Assembly: GCA_030667705.1 (NCBI GenBank)
Contig: DAOUVJ010000011.1
Span: 1-33,545, forward strand
Length of the DNA: 33,545 bases
Reading direction: 5' to 3'
Source of the DNA: Promethearchaeota archaeon
GTDB lineage: Archaea > Asgardarchaeota > Lokiarchaeia > Sigyniarchaeales > SOKP01
Below, in pieces: positions 24,612 through 33,545 of the stretch. A model generated the notes under the pieces. The model made no database searches. It was not told where the DNA came from and saw nothing but the letters and a program-made list of their open reading frames with translations. The position numbers and the translations under genes were made by a program. Position 1 is the first letter of the stretch; the number at the start of each line of letters is the position of its first letter.

Positions 24612-24819
24612 CTTCAAGAACAAGGATTAATTTATTGTATTTAATCTTTAATCTTTAAAAAATTAAATTATAAATCTTATTTCGGATATTTATTCTTATT
24701 TATTTTCAGCGGTTTTCAATATCTAATTTGTTTTATTCAATATTTTAGATAATTCAAAAAAATTTTTTAAGAAACAAATCCTTAAATATTCTGAAAGAAA
24801 GTTAGGATTTGAATAAAAT

Positions 24820-25845
24820 ATGGATCCAAAAGAAATTGATTTTTACTCACTTGGTTTCAACTTTATAGAAACCAAAACGATGTATATAGCAGACCATAAA
24901 GATGGTGAATGGAGCGATGGACAATTAGTTCCATTTTCAAACTTTGAGATATCACCAGCAGCATGTGTTTTAAACTACGGTCAAGGTATTTTTGAAGGTA
25001 TGAAGGCTCTCAGAACAAAAGATGGAGATATCACACTTTTTCGTCCAGAAGAAAATGCAAGGCGATTGAATAAAAGTGCGAGTCGAATGTTAATGCCCAA
25101 TTATGATATTGAGTTATTTATTAAAGCCCTCAAACAAGTTGTAAAGGCTAATGAGGATTTCATACCTCCTTATGATAGTGGAGGTGCACTTTATATACGA
25201 CCCTTGATGATTGGGAATGGTCCTATATTGGGAGTTAAACCTGCACTAGAATACAAACTTATCATCTACACCGTTCCTGTTGGACCGTACTTTCCTGAAG
25301 GTTTTAGAGGTATTGATTTAGAAATGTCCACAATTTACACTAGAGCGGCTCCAGGTGGAACAGGTTCAGCAAAAACTTGTTCTAATTATGCAGGATCAAT
25401 GTTACCAGTTAAAGAAACTAAATCTAGGGGTTTTTCACAGATTATATTTTTAGATGCAGTAAACAGAGAATATATCGAAGAAGTTGGAACAGCTAACTTT
25501 TTTGCGGTAATTGATGGTGTATTAATCACACCTAAAACTTCAGGGACCATTTTACCCGGAATCACAAGAAAATCGATATTAGAATTAGGTAATAAGAAAT
25601 TAGGAATGGTGACAGAAGAGAGGGACATATCTTATAAAGAAATTTTTGAAGGGTCTTGTACCGAGACTTTTTGTGCTGGAACCGCTGCTGTTATTACTCC
25701 AATTAAATCTGTTGTCTTAGAAGATAAAAAGAGAATATTCAGCGATGGTGAACCAGGAGAAATGACTAGAAAACTCTATGAACTATTAACAGGGATTCAG
25801 CGAATGGATATTGAGGATGAATTTGGCTGGATTGTAAAAGTATAG
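24820..25845 (+). CDS. ilvE: Branched-chain amino acid aminotransferase
   Basis: A fold-type IV PLP aminotransferase interconverting leucine, isoleucine and valine with their 2-oxo acids, using glutamate/2-oxoglutarate. The cofactor lysine is K185 in GGTGSAKTCSNYAGS; other landmarks are NYGQGIFEGMKA, FRPEENARRLN, EEVGTANFF and TSGTILPGITRKSI. The long N-terminal part and length of 341 aa match the eukaryotic-type BCAT branch rather than the shorter IlvE of many bacteria. The oxo acid of valine is the substrate of PanB, encoded about 1.3 kb away on the other strand. A TTAGGA motif lies upstream of the ATG. Confidence 0.93.
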   Translation: MDPKEIDFYSLGFNFIETKTMYIADHKDGEWSDGQLVPFSNFEISPAACVLNYGQGIFEGMKALRTKDGDITLFRPEENARRLNKSASRMLMPNYDIELFIKALKQVVKANEDFIPPYDSGGALYIRPLMIGNGPILGVKPALEYKLIIYTVPVGPYFPEGFRGIDLEMSTIYTRAAPGGTGSAKTCSNYAGSMLPVKETKSRGFSQIIFLDAVNREYIEEVGTANFFAVIDGVLITPKTSGTILPGITRKSILELGNKKLGMVTEERDISYKEIFEGSCTETFCAGTAAVITPIKSVVLEDKKRIFSDGEPGEMTRKLYELLTGIQRMDIEDEFGWIVKV

Positions 25846-25868
25846 ATTTTCTCTTTTTTTTCTAACAT

Positions 25869-27077
25869 TCATTTAATCATCATAATCAACATTATGATAA
25901 AATAAGCACCATAAAGAATCCCTAAACTCATAAAAGTTGGAATTGAAAGGACTTTAAAAGATTTTTTAAAATCTGTTTTAAAATAGTTAATATTATATGC
26001 GAGACACGGATGGAGTGGTGTTATTAAATAACCTAAAAAAATAGCTACGTACATAAAGGTAAAGTTAAATAAAGGCATAATAAATAATGAGTTTTGAGTT
26101 AGATAAATTGGAATTAATATAGAAATTGGCAATTGCACTCTGCCTGTGGCAAATCCTAAAAAAAAGCCAATAAGGATAAATAATTCAAAGGAAAGGTTTA
26201 AACTCCCTAAGTCCTCAGGAATACTAGAACTAATAAAAACATCTAAAAACAAGAACATTGCAATTATTAATAGAGGAAATCTCCAAACTTTCATTTTTTT
26301 CATAATTTTAATAATTGCAGAGGATGGTGTGTGAGAAATTTGTAAAGCGAGGCCAATACTAGCGCAAAGGCCAATTAACAGAAAAAATTCGGGTAAAATT
26401 AGGGGAAAGAATAATCTACCTAAGAAATCAATTACGGGAGCAACAATAATAGGAAAGACATTATATAAAACAACTTTAAGGTTTCTCTCTAAATTTGTGT
26501 TTCTTGATGTAATTGACCTTAATAACGTTGCATATCCAACTACAACCATCCCAAAAAATGGGAGAATTAGGGATATAATTATACTATAGAGAGCTAATCC
26601 CGATAGAGAACTAGCAACTAATATTGCAGAAGATAAGGGGTAAATTAAAAGTAAAGCATGTCGATACCATACATTAATGCTAACTTTTTTATGTGGAGAT
26701 AGGTACGGATCAATTTGATCCACAATTGGAGCTGACATTAGAGCACCTCCAGCAATGGGTAGGAGTCCAAATATGGCTGGACTTAACATTAATGAAATTT
26801 TATTCGAAACACGTAATTTTTTAATGAGTTCTAAAATTAATCCTGATTCTTCCATAATCCCCCCTAAAAGTGCTATGAGAGTAACAGATAAGGCAAGTAA
26901 TATAGTAGACAATTCGAAAAAAACGTTTAAACTGGATTTAATCAAATCTACGTTGGTAAGTAATCCAAGTAGTATCGATCCGAGGATTAAGACCACTCCT
27001 AATTCTTTTTTTGAAAGAATTAATATTAATATAAGAACAATTAGAAAACTCAACCAAGCAGGAATCATGAAGATCAT
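25869..27077 (-). CDS. Polytopic membrane permease, DUF401-like
   Basis: About 400 aa with ten or more hydrophobic helices and very little soluble sequence. The PIAGGALMSAPIVDQI segment near residue 100-120 and the overall pattern of helical hairpins resemble the DUF401 family, integral membrane proteins related to ion-transporter-type organic anion carriers. Substrate unknown. A GTG at 27119 would extend the N-terminus by 14 basic residues and begin only 5 nt after the upstream GTPase stop; I prefer the ATG at 27077, since it starts just before the first helix. Close spacing suggests co-transcription with the GTPase. Confidence 0.75.
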   Translation of the reverse strand: MIFMIPAWLSFLIVLILILILSKKELGVVLILGSILLGLLTNVDLIKSSLNVFFELSTILLALSVTLIALLGGIMEESGLILELIKKLRVSNKISLMLSPAIFGLLPIAGGALMSAPIVDQIDPYLSPHKKVSINVWYRHALLLIYPLSSAILVASSLSGLALYSIIISLILPFFGMVVVGYATLLRSITSRNTNLERNLKVVLYNVFPIIVAPVIDFLGRLFFPLILPEFFLLIGLCASIGLALQISHTPSSAIIKIMKKMKVWRFPLLIIAMFLFLDVFISSSIPEDLGSLNLSFELFILIGFFLGFATGRVQLPISILIPIYLTQNSLFIMPLFNFTFMYVAIFLGYLITPLHPCLAYNINYFKTDFKKSFKVLSIPTFMSLGILYGAYFIIMLIMMIK

Positions 27078-27124
27078 AATTGTTAGTTTCTTAAAAACTA
27101 CTTTAAAACTAATTACCACTTAGC

Positions 27125-27655
27125 TTATTTCTGCAGATAAGAGAGTCTATTTATTAACATATCAAAAGCCTCTTTTACATTATATCCCGTTTTTGATGAA
27201 ATTTTTAGGTAATCGATATGTATGTTATTCCTTTCTATAATATTATTAAGATAATTATCAATAATCATATTATTATCTACAAGGTCAAATTTTGTTCCTA
27301 ATATTAATGTTGGCATGGTATTAAATTCCTTTAGTCTTTCTAACCATTCTTCAACATTCTCAAGGCTTGAAATGCGTGTTAAATCAAATAAGATAAATAT
27401 TGCTACAGAACCATATACAAAATCCTCAAGTAATCTCCTAAATTGCCTTTGTCCTGCAAAATCCCACATCACGAAATTAATATCATTTCCATTAACTTTC
27501 ATGCTTTTGGAAAAGAAATCGATACCCCTTGTCAGTTCGCTTTTCACATCGAAATTATAATAAACTAAGCGATTTAGGAAGGAAGTTTTTCCAACTCCCC
27601 CTCCTCCAGTCACGATGACTTTCACATTCTGTGAAATTTGAGGCAACTCATTCAT
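27125..27655 (-). CDS. Compact Ras-like GTPase with altered G4 motif
   Basis: A 176-aa stand-alone G domain: P-loop TGGGGVGKTS (16-25), T42 in switch I (LTRGIDFF), WDFAGQRQF (64-72) and SSK (153-155). The guanine-specificity motif NKxD reads TKFD (121-124), so the Asn that contacts guanine N7 and stabilises the P-loop is Thr; TKxD is seen in some Rho-like GTPases, so it need not be inactive. No lipidation cysteine or extension. It appears to lead a two-gene unit with the permease downstream, hinting that it may regulate or respond to transport, which is speculative. Confidence 0.85.
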   Translation of the reverse strand: MNELPQISQNVKVIVTGGGGVGKTSFLNRLVYYNFDVKSELTRGIDFFSKSMKVNGNDINFVMWDFAGQRQFRRLLEDFVYGSVAIFILFDLTRISSLENVEEWLERLKEFNTMPTLILGTKFDLVDNNMIIDNYLNNIIERNNIHIDYLKISSKTGYNVKEAFDMLINRLSYLQK

Positions 27656-27904
27656 AACTAATTTTATCTAATTTATGATTTAAAAACACATAATTAAATT
27701 TGATTTCTGTAATATAAGAACAAAATAAAAAAATTTCATTCTCATTATTAATAGAAATCATTGGTGATGAAATAACATTATTCATTATTTGTTTTAGGAT
27801 ACCGCTATTGAAGTTACCTATGATGAAATAATCCTACACATAAAAATCTGTTTAATATGAACTAATAAGTAAAAAACAAAAGACATTTCTTAAGATTAAG
27901 TATA

Positions 27905-28348
27905 TTAAGCTTTTTTAATTTTGCTAAAAGACTTCTTGTAATCTTTAGGATTTCCACCAGAGCTCAAAAAATCCACATATACTTTAAGGCTTTTTAAAAA
28001 TAAATCTCCTGCCATATCAAGAACAAATCGTTGATCTTCTAACTCAAATTCTGTCCAGAGTGTTACAACTACACTATCTCCCTTGGGAGAGAAAATGTAT
28101 CCAATTTTTTGCATTGGACTTCCTTCTTGTGTTGAAGTCATCCTTTCTTCAGGGATATTTTCAATTTCAGTATTAATAACATCTCCTACATTAGTTTTTA
28201 AGAAATATTTATTAGGTTCTGTTTGTTCACATTCGGTTACCACAATATTCCATACTGGAAGACTTAAATAATCATTTAGAATTTTATATACCTTTTGTAC
28301 AGAAGCGTTAATTTCTATACTTTTTTCTAACTTGGGCATAATTATCAT
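27905..28348 (-). CDS. SRPBCC/START-like ligand-binding protein
   Basis: A 147-aa helix-grip protein. It opens with KLEKSIEINASVQKVYKILNDYLSLPVWN, the classic START/polyketide-cyclase N-terminal strand and helices, and closes with a long helix (DMAGDLFLKSLKVYVDFLSS). Such proteins bind hydrophobic ligands in a deep cavity; the ligand here cannot be predicted. An in-frame ATG at 28339 is an equally good start. Neither has a Shine-Dalgarno motif. Confidence 0.78.
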   Translation of the reverse strand: MIIMPKLEKSIEINASVQKVYKILNDYLSLPVWNIVVTECEQTEPNKYFLKTNVGDVINTEIENIPEERMTSTQEGSPMQKIGYIFSPKGDSVVVTLWTEFELEDQRFVLDMAGDLFLKSLKVYVDFLSSGGNPKDYKKSFSKIKKA

Positions 28349-28425
28349 ATAATTTGATATTACTTTTGATCATAATATACATGAGATTTATTAAAAATAT
28401 TTATATTGACGTTCTTAATTAAGTT

Positions 28426-29799
28426 TTAAATCTCTTCTCTCAATTTGAGGATTTTTCGCTTTAATTTTTTGATTCGAGGATCAGGAACACTATAAATCAA
28501 ATTTTCTTCCATGATTTTAATAGCATTTTGGTAATTATGAATAGCTTTAATATAATCCTTATTTTTCTCAGACTTATCTCCCGTTTCAATAGAAAATTCA
28601 AGTTCTATTTCTTTCACTTTCTTTTCGGATTTAAATAGAAGGCGGGAAGCTCTTTTTTCTTCCTCTTTAAATTTGAATTCTCTTGATAGAAGCACGGCTT
28701 TTTTATATTCTTTTTCAGCACTTTGATAAGCTAATGAATGTTCAGCAGATTTGCCTTTCTTCATTATTTCTTTAATAATCTTTTTTCCTGTAAATTCATC
28801 CACATTTTGAATTTTACTTTTTAATTCAACCAAATCCTCATCATTAATAATCATTGAAGATAATGGTTGCATTTTAATCTCTCGTTTCTGAGTGGTATCT
28901 TGTTTATTTTCTAAATTGCTTAATATGGCTTCTAATGGCATTGTTATAATGATTTTTTTTTCTAATAATTGATATATTTCATATAAAACAACATTTAGTT
29001 GAATGTGGACAATTTTTTTGACTTTATTTAAGAGAGTGTTAATATAAAAGAATGATTTATCGCTTAGCGCTTCCTTCGCTAATTCATATATTGCTTTTTG
29101 TACCCGATTTTCATTAATTTGATCTAATAACTCAGGAGGAATAGCGTAGGTTAATGTCATGGGGAATACTAAATCGGTGTTAAATGAATCGATAATATAA
29201 TCATTCATTCCTTCATCATTAAATAAACCTGTCTCTCGTAGCGCTATAAAATTATCATTAAATGTATCTTCAAAGATATCTAAAAACTGATCTACATTTG
29301 ATTTCATGTGTAGAGACGCCTTATGATCGAGAATAAAACAAATTCGTATGAATTCTCCATTTTTTAGTAAAATATTAAAATCCTTATATTGAAATTCATA
29401 AAAATGATGTTCTATACTGGACGCATGCATATTTCCCGATACTTCGCTTGATTCTGAGAACGTGATGTTTGCTTGAATAAATCCACTTAGTAAACTAGCA
29501 TCAATTTCTGCACTTGATACGGGATAATTCAATAATGATAATCCAGATTCATTATCCATAATTATGATGTGTTTTATGTTGAGTACATCTAGAAATTTTT
29601 GCCAGATAGAATCTCTTTCCATTTCTTGACGTTTATCATCAGATATGATTTTTAATATTTTTAAATTAGTGGTTATTTCAAATCCCATTTCCTTTAATTT
29701 ATTAATAATACATATTCTACAGGAAATATCCTTATTAGCGCAAGTTCTTTTGTCATTTCGACAATTAAATCCTAATCCATTTATTATGAAGTAAACCAT
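28426..29799 (-). CDS. Longin-like domain protein with cysteine-rich N-terminus and helical repeat tail
   Basis: A 457-aa protein in three parts. Residues 13-30 contain four cysteines (C13, C20, C27, C30) that may bind zinc. Residues about 75-187 (IKHIIIMDNESGLSLLNYPV, LLSGFIQANITF, IRICFILDH, then a helix ending FEDTFNDNF) follow the strand-helix order of longin/roadblock-type domains, the fold of SNARE longins and trafficking adaptors. From about 345 onward are charged helices, the last two (SAEKEYKKAVLLSREF, KDYIKAIHNYQNAI) resembling TPR units. This is a pattern-based call. It lies on the same strand as three GTPases and could be a partner, but no experiment is implied. Confidence 0.68.
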   Translation of the reverse strand: MVYFIINGLGFNCRNDKRTCANKDISCRICIINKLKEMGFEITTNLKILKIISDDKRQEMERDSIWQKFLDVLNIKHIIIMDNESGLSLLNYPVSSAEIDASLLSGFIQANITFSESSEVSGNMHASSIEHHFYEFQYKDFNILLKNGEFIRICFILDHKASLHMKSNVDQFLDIFEDTFNDNFIALRETGLFNDEGMNDYIIDSFNTDLVFPMTLTYAIPPELLDQINENRVQKAIYELAKEALSDKSFFYINTLLNKVKKIVHIQLNVVLYEIYQLLEKKIIITMPLEAILSNLENKQDTTQKREIKMQPLSSMIINDEDLVELKSKIQNVDEFTGKKIIKEIMKKGKSAEHSLAYQSAEKEYKKAVLLSREFKFKEEEKRASRLLFKSEKKVKEIELEFSIETGDKSEKNKDYIKAIHNYQNAIKIMEENLIYSVPDPRIKKLKRKILKLREEI

Positions 29800-30040
29800 T
29801 TAATATCACTCTAAATTGAAATTTCATGTTTTATAAATTATCATTTTAGAAAACTACAAGATGTATTATTTAATCAATGTATACGCTATGAATAAGATTA
29901 TTGTTATTGTAATAACTGGTTTTTTAATTCCGCATTAATCAAAGATAATTCAACGATATTATTTTTCGAGGGTTTTTTATAGAAAATTTATTATAAAAGT
30001 GTGATAAAATCATTTTTTTGATGAAATTATCTAAAAAATA

Positions 30041-30046
30041 AAGGAG
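30041..30046 (+). promoter_or_regulatory. Strong Shine-Dalgarno sequence
   Basis: AAGGAG nine bases before the ATG at 30056. Few genes in the window have such a clear motif, so this fixes the start. Confidence 0.6.
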
Positions 30047-30055
30047 TTAAAAAAA

Positions 30056-30883
30056 ATGGATGCTAAAAAGATTAAGTATAAATGGTACCTAATTGGAAGC
30101 GTGGTTATTATTGGAACGATTTTTTCATTTTTATATGTGATCTTCTGGTCTACAATAAGTTATTCATTAACCCAATTACCTAATACTATGCTATCGGTTA
30201 TTGCTAGCTTAATTAGAATCGTTGTATTGGGAATAATGAGCTTATTATTATTCATCAAATGGTTTAAACAAGAGGCAATCTACACTTCAGATGCGTATTT
30301 CTTGTTTGCGTTGTTTTTTATGATTCTAACATGTGGAAAAATATTTGATTTGCATCATAACTTACTCTTAATAAGTGAACTTCACGATGACGCTTTTTTA
30401 TTAATATTTATTAAAATTAGATTTTTCCTGATCATCTTAAACCTTTTGCCAGTGTTGTATATTGGACTTCAAGCAATTATGACTCTTGCAAGTGCTTATA
30501 TAAAGGAAATGAGCAAATCTCAATTCAATAAGATAAGATCATTGATCCTTTTCATTTTTGCAGTTGTTTTCTCCATAATTATAGTTTTGGCCGCTAATAT
30601 AACCTCTCTTATTACAGTTCTTCCTTTCTTCACTATTTTAATATATATCGCTATCGCAATCATGTTCTTATTCATGTATAAGAATGAACATTTGTCTCAA
30701 GCGAATGGTTTAATAATTGGAATAGCCTTCTTTGCATTTGTTGCAAGTAATATCTTCAGAGCCATTATGTCAGTTTATGCACTGGATACTCCTTCAATCT
30801 TCTTCATAATTGAAGGTGTTGATATATTCGTTAATTTCTTGATGTTTATTGGATTCATAAGAAAACCCAAATATGCTATTTAA
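30056..30883 (+). CDS. Multi-pass membrane protein, about seven helices, unknown
   Basis: A 275-aa hydrophobic protein with approximately seven membrane helices (near residues 10-32, 43-65, 78-98, 115-148, 160-182, 184-207, 218-240 and 245-268; two of these may be one split helix). A short basic start (KKIKYK) and a basic end (RKPKYA) suggest cytosolic ends. No catalytic motif is recognised. The gene precedes another membrane protein by 9 nt and has a strong Shine-Dalgarno sequence; the two are probably co-translated and may form one complex. Confidence 0.72.
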   Translation: MDAKKIKYKWYLIGSVVIIGTIFSFLYVIFWSTISYSLTQLPNTMLSVIASLIRIVVLGIMSLLLFIKWFKQEAIYTSDAYFLFALFFMILTCGKIFDLHHNLLLISELHDDAFLLIFIKIRFFLIILNLLPVLYIGLQAIMTLASAYIKEMSKSQFNKIRSLILFIFAVVFSIIIVLAANITSLITVLPFFTILIYIAIAIMFLFMYKNEHLSQANGLIIGIAFFAFVASNIFRAIMSVYALDTPSIFFIIEGVDIFVNFLMFIGFIRKPKYAI

Positions 30884-30892
30884 AATTAAGAG

Positions 30893-31615
30893 ATGATAAA
30901 TAGAATGCAGATAAAGAATTGGAGGCAAAAATCTTTCCTCTTTATTATTTTTGGAATTATACAATACATTATCTTTACATTAATTGCGATGCTTTTTTAC
31001 GCTGGAGGAACCTTAGCAGATCCCTTAAGTTCGGGATATGATTTCTGGGGAAATTTATTTAGTGATTTGGGACGTATCATTGCTCTTTCAGGACAACCTA
31101 ACACTATAGCTTTTATAATTTTTACAATATCAGCCATGATTTTTTCGATATCTTTCATACCATTCACATTCGCCTTACCAGACTTCTTCAAAGGGGTAAG
31201 GAAACAATTCAACATCATTATAATTGCTACTGGAGTGGGATTGATATCAATAAGTTCTCTCATAGGTACAATTCTCACACCTTGGGATGTTTTTGGTCGA
31301 TTGCATTTACTTTTCGCAAATATTTTTAACATTATGGGAAGTCTGGTATTACTATTATACGCCATAGCAATTTTATATAATGATAATTATCCTAATATCT
31401 ACGCAATTGCCTATATCATCCTTTTAATATTTGGGATTATATATTCAATTATTTTAATGACAATCCCTAAATCGATTTCTACAGAAACGCTTACTTTTCA
31501 AGCTACAATGCAGAAAATATCACAATATTCTTTCTTGTTTTGTTTTATGATTCAAGGTTTTGGGGCTTGGAAGATCGGAAATAGTAAATTAAAGAGCAAA
31601 GTATCAATAAATTAA
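30893..31615 (+). CDS. Multi-pass membrane protein, DUF998-like
   Basis: A 240-aa protein with about six helices. The segment GYDFWGNLFSDLGRI after the first helix recalls the N-x-x-SDLG motif of DUF998 proteins, and the spacing of the remaining helices is compatible; function of that family is unknown. Starts at 30893 or at an in-frame ATG twelve bases later (30905) are both possible. It follows its neighbour by 9 nt. Confidence 0.72.
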   Translation: MINRMQIKNWRQKSFLFIIFGIIQYIIFTLIAMLFYAGGTLADPLSSGYDFWGNLFSDLGRIIALSGQPNTIAFIIFTISAMIFSISFIPFTFALPDFFKGVRKQFNIIIIATGVGLISISSLIGTILTPWDVFGRLHLLFANIFNIMGSLVLLLYAIAILYNDNYPNIYAIAYIILLIFGIIYSIILMTIPKSISTETLTFQATMQKISQYSFLFCFMIQGFGAWKIGNSKLKSKVSIN

Positions 31616-31643
31616 TAATTGAAAATATAAATTTTAATAATCT

Positions 31644-31811
31644 ATGAAATCTAAAATGACAAATATAAAAAAAGCAGATGGGACTTTCCGGCATCCCGAT
31701 TTTCTTCAGTCATTAAATTTAGACTTAAAAGAAAGTAAAACACTGAAATTATTTGTCAAAATGAAAGATTATCGAGAAATAAACAAGCTACAATATGTTT
31801 TTACAAATTAA
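31644..31811 (+). CDS. Possible small protein of 55 residues
   Basis: An open frame from ATG to TAA begins 28 nt after the preceding membrane protein gene, on the same strand. It is charged and has normal-looking residues (ADGTFRHPDFLQSLNLDLKE, then KLFVKMKDYREINKL), with no membrane segment. No Shine-Dalgarno motif and no recognised family, so it could be chance or a gene remnant. Confidence 0.3.
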   Translation: MKSKMTNIKKADGTFRHPDFLQSLNLDLKESKTLKLFVKMKDYREINKLQYVFTN

Positions 31812-32029
31812 ACTGCAATTTCTATTAATTATTTTTTTCTAATTTTCATCTCGTTCTGCAGGTTTTTGTTCAAAGAAAGAAAATTCTTGCTTACTTTTTA
31901 ATTATGGAATTAGATCGAAAATAAGTCTATTAAATGAGAAAGCTACATAAGAATAAAAAAATAAAAGGAAATAAATTTCTTGCAATTCTGCTTAAACACT
32001 TTCATATTCTTTCAGAAAGGTAATCACTT

Positions 32030-32140
32030 TTAAGGCATACCGCCACCTAGAGGGAACCAATTTGCGCATGCTCCAGAAAGCATTGAAAGCCCAAATGCAA
32101 GAATTCCTAAAACTGATAATATTGCGACTATTTTTTTCAT
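32030..32140 (-). CDS. Possible 36-residue membrane or secreted peptide
   Basis: Read on the minus strand, ATG to TAA gives a peptide with a classic signal-like start: MKKIVAILSVLGILAFGLSM, followed by LSGACANWFPLGGGMP. The basic N-terminus, one hydrophobic helix and a small-residue LSGAC stretch recall a signal peptide or lipobox, though the lipobox is imperfect. An AGAGTG lies about 10 nt upstream. Frame composition looks coding and it is flanked by gene-poor DNA. Confidence 0.4.
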   Translation of the reverse strand: MKKIVAILSVLGILAFGLSMLSGACANWFPLGGGMP

Positions 32141-32400
32141 TTGCTTCACTCTTATATGTGTTATTAGCATAAATAATTTATTTGCGTTACCAGTACCATC
32201 GCAGCATATGATTAAATATAATATATTTAAACCACTACAAAAAAAATTACCTAAGTGATTGATTAATTTTTAGTTAAAATCAGAAAAAATATAAAATCCC
32301 ACAGAAACAAACTCCCCCTTAAGCCTAAACATGTATTTCACTCCGTTTATGTAACCTTATCACTTTTAAAATCTCAATCTCAACACTCTGAGCCTGAATC
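32141..32400. other. Intergenic region beyond the 23S rRNA 3' end
   Basis: AT-rich spacer between the small peptide ORF and the 3' end of 23S rRNA. No 5S rRNA or tRNA is seen on either strand. CTCAA/TTGAG repeats near the rRNA end (32374-32406) could form a short processing hairpin in the trailer, but this is weak. Confidence 0.4.
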
Positions 32401-32404
32401 TTGA

Positions 32405-33545
<1,141 letters not shown>

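Noticed and set aside
27760-27830. Possible C/D box RNA: GTGATGA and ATGATGA about 55 nt apart
   Set aside because: The C and C'-like boxes are not accompanied by convincing CTGA D boxes.

Overview
The window is AT-rich, gene-dense archaeal DNA and almost certainly comes from an Asgard archaeon (Promethearchaeota), most like the Lokiarchaeia. The grounds are a fully archaeal information-processing set (RpoH/RpoB, TFE, MBF1, Cbf5, PAN, NAC) next to four Ras-superfamily small GTPases, two of them fused to roadblock-like domains, a protein with a longin-like domain, and a 23S rRNA carrying a greatly enlarged helix 98 (ES39), a hallmark reported for Asgard rRNA. The species cannot be told from the sequence.

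Layout. 0.1-0.4 kb: tRNA-Leu(GAG) on the minus strand and, just upstream of it, an unidentified G+C-rich structured element. 0.5-3.6 kb: a crotonase, a roadblock-GTPase fusion, a minus-strand tRNA-Thr(CGT) interrupted by two apparent introns, and thiL. 3.8-9.4 kb: tRNA-Lys(UUU), cbf5, an RsmC-like methyltransferase, rpoH and an undivided rpoB. 9.5-10.3 kb: two small membrane proteins on the minus strand. 10.5-15.4 kb: an unknown gene with tfe, mbf1, PAN, a PUA protein, NAC-alpha and a small membrane protein. 15.4-19.9 kb: a cupin, anaerobic ribonucleotide reductase nrdD, a MazG-like pyrophosphohydrolase and an MfnA-type decarboxylase. 19.9-29.8 kb: accessory, Asgard-flavoured region with a double zinc-ribbon protein, a Rab-like GTPase with a long repeat-containing tail and terminal zinc ribbon, panB, an Arf/Rag-like GTPase, ilvE, a DUF401-type permease, a Ras-like GTPase, an SRPBCC protein and a longin-like protein. 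30.0-32.2 kb: two polytopic membrane proteins and two very small ORFs. 32.4 kb to the end: the 3' third of 23S rRNA on the minus strand.

How the genes fit together. MfnA (beta-alanine, if it acts on aspartate), IlvE (2-oxoisovalerate) and PanB (ketopantoate) could all feed pantothenate/CoA synthesis. NrdD and MazG both act on nucleotide triphosphates. PAN and NAC are proteostasis factors; TFE, RpoH, RpoB and MBF1 are transcription factors or subunits. The GTPases with roadblock, longin-like and zinc-ribbon modules may form a membrane- or scaffold-associated signalling set, but this is inference. I see no mobile elements, CRISPR arrays or phage genes.
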